From positions 1 through 13,607 of the forward strand of contig CAJQOW010000215.1 in NCBI GenBank assembly GCA_905480055.1: a stretch of DNA of 13,607 nucleotides, in the 5' to 3' direction. Shown one piece after another: positions 13,007-13,607 of this stretch (positions are counted from its first letter, which is position 1; every line of letters begins with the position of its first letter). The translations under genes and the position numbers were made by a program. The stretch comes from an uncultured Acidimicrobiia bacterium. GTDB taxonomy: Bacteria > Actinomycetota > Acidimicrobiia > UBA5794. The notes beneath the pieces were generated by a model. The model saw only the letters and a program-made list of their open reading frames with translations. It did no database searches and had not been told where the DNA came from.

Positions 13007-13607
13007 CTAACCGCCGGTTAGCGCCTCCTTGGCGTTTTCGAGCAGTGCCTTGGCGTACGGTGGGTTGTGGACGCCTTTGCTCTGGTCATTGAGCACGAAA
13101 CTGTAGTTCCACATTGCCCAGACAACTTCCTCGGGGTAGACGCCTTCTACCGAACGGTCGTGCTGGATTTCCCCGTTCTCCTCATAATCGGCCGTCATGA
13201 TCCCATTGCTGATGAGCAGAGTTTTCACCTCGTCGAGTAGAGCCTGGATCTCGGTCTGAACGCCATTACGATCGAACGTGTCGAGATCGGCGTGGCACGC
13301 CTGGCAATTGGCCACTGTAGGCTCGTAGGTGTGGTTGCTGGCTTCTCCCATATGACAGGTCACGCAAGAGTCATCGATGGTCTGATAATGAACGCTGGGG
13401 CTGCCGGTCACCCCGATCCCACCCTCGCCGAGGAGCATCGGCGCCTCGGCACCGTAGTGTGTCCCGAACCTGGTACTGGTCAGCTCAATCATGCCGCCGG
13501 CTGCCACTGGTTGTTCATTGCGGATCTGGTGGCAGCTGGCGCACAGGTTGCCGGCGCCTTTGTCGAACGTACCGCCGGAGTATTCCATAACAACCGGTTG
13601 GCCGGCG
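13007..13607 (-). CDS. multihaem cytochrome c, C-terminal part (runs off the window)
   Basis: The visible 199 residues contain three CxxCH haem-binding motifs: CASCH (13543-13529), CVTCH (13366-13352) and CQACH (13306-13292). They are followed by a mainly helical region and the C-terminal block KGVHNPPYAKALLENAKEAL. VHNPxYA with a following helix is common at the end of dissimilatory and electron-transfer multihaem cytochromes. An internal ATG exists at 13586-13588, but the frame stays open to the edge and the first motif lies only 15 residues after it, so the real start and further haem sites are outside the window. Haem attachment happens outside the membrane and needs a maturation system such as the Ccm proteins encoded nearby. 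The terminator follows directly. The exact role (nitrite/nitrate, sulfur or extracellular electron transfer) cannot be told from this fragment. Confidence 0.9.
   Translation of the reverse strand, partial: AGQPVVMEYSGGTFDKGAGNLCASCHQIRNEQPVAAGGMIELTSTRFGTHYGAEAPMLLGEGGIGVTGSPSVHYQTIDDSCVTCHMGEASNHTYEPTVANCQACHADLDTFDRNGVQTEIQALLDEVKTLLISNGIMTADYEENGEIQHDRSVEGVYPEEVVWAMWNYSFVLNDQSKGVHNPPYAKALLENAKEALTGG

Noticed and set aside
1..13607. CRISPR arrays, tRNA or rRNA genes, riboswitches, replication origin
   Set aside because: No regularly spaced repeats, cloverleaf-like segments, rRNA signatures or DnaA-box clusters were seen on either strand by eye.

Overview
The window looks like a high-G+C actinobacterial chromosome segment, possibly from the Acidimicrobiia or a related deep lineage; this is inference, with no rRNA or marker gene to confirm it. 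Supporting signs are the strong G/C third-position bias, GTG starts, several genes whose start lies 7-9 nt below a TANNNT box (leaderless-type promoters), a GGAAT-N18-GTT promoter of the actinobacterial SigR/SigH type ahead of a thioredoxin gene, and Thr/Val/Ala/Pro-rich linkers behind single membrane anchors.

Layout. (1) 22-2641, minus strand: a lipocalin-like gene, a PuuC-like aldehyde dehydrogenase joined to it by an ATGA overlap, and a DUF4337-like coiled-coil membrane protein. (2) 2642-2772: divergent promoter region with a perfect 10-bp inverted repeat. (3) 2773-4622, plus strand: two overlapping genes for single-pass membrane proteins with large extracytoplasmic domains that I do not recognise. 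(4) 4653-5315: a DtxR-family metal-dependent repressor. (5) 5383-8374: tldD, tldE and a small DUF2007-like gene, all overlapping. (6) A hairpin separates these from a convergent thioredoxin gene (8429-8842, minus). (7) 8962-11519: ccmA, ccmB, ccmC, a tiny ccmD-like gene and ccmE, every junction overlapping: the front half of a System I cytochrome c maturation operon. (8) 11520-12147: no confident gene; fragments of coding-like sequence in shifting frames. (9) 12148-12822, minus: an IS30-family transposase lacking its N-terminal part. (10) 12948-12978: an intrinsic terminator. (11) 13007-13607, minus: the C-terminal part of a multihaem cytochrome c running off the right edge.

How the parts may work together. 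CcmABCDE load haem onto the chaperone CcmE outside the membrane. The ligation half (CcmF, CcmH, CcmG) is not in the window; the operon ends at ccmE and runs into decayed and mobile DNA. The multihaem cytochrome beyond that scar is the kind of client such a system serves. The thioredoxin gene, divergent from ccmA, may belong to a disulfide-stress regulon. TldD/TldE form a heterodimeric metalloprotease. Apart from this theme the window reads as ordinary chromosome with one small mobile-element scar. I see no defence system, CRISPR array, tRNA or rRNA. The least explained items are the paired anchored proteins and the short regulatory repeats.
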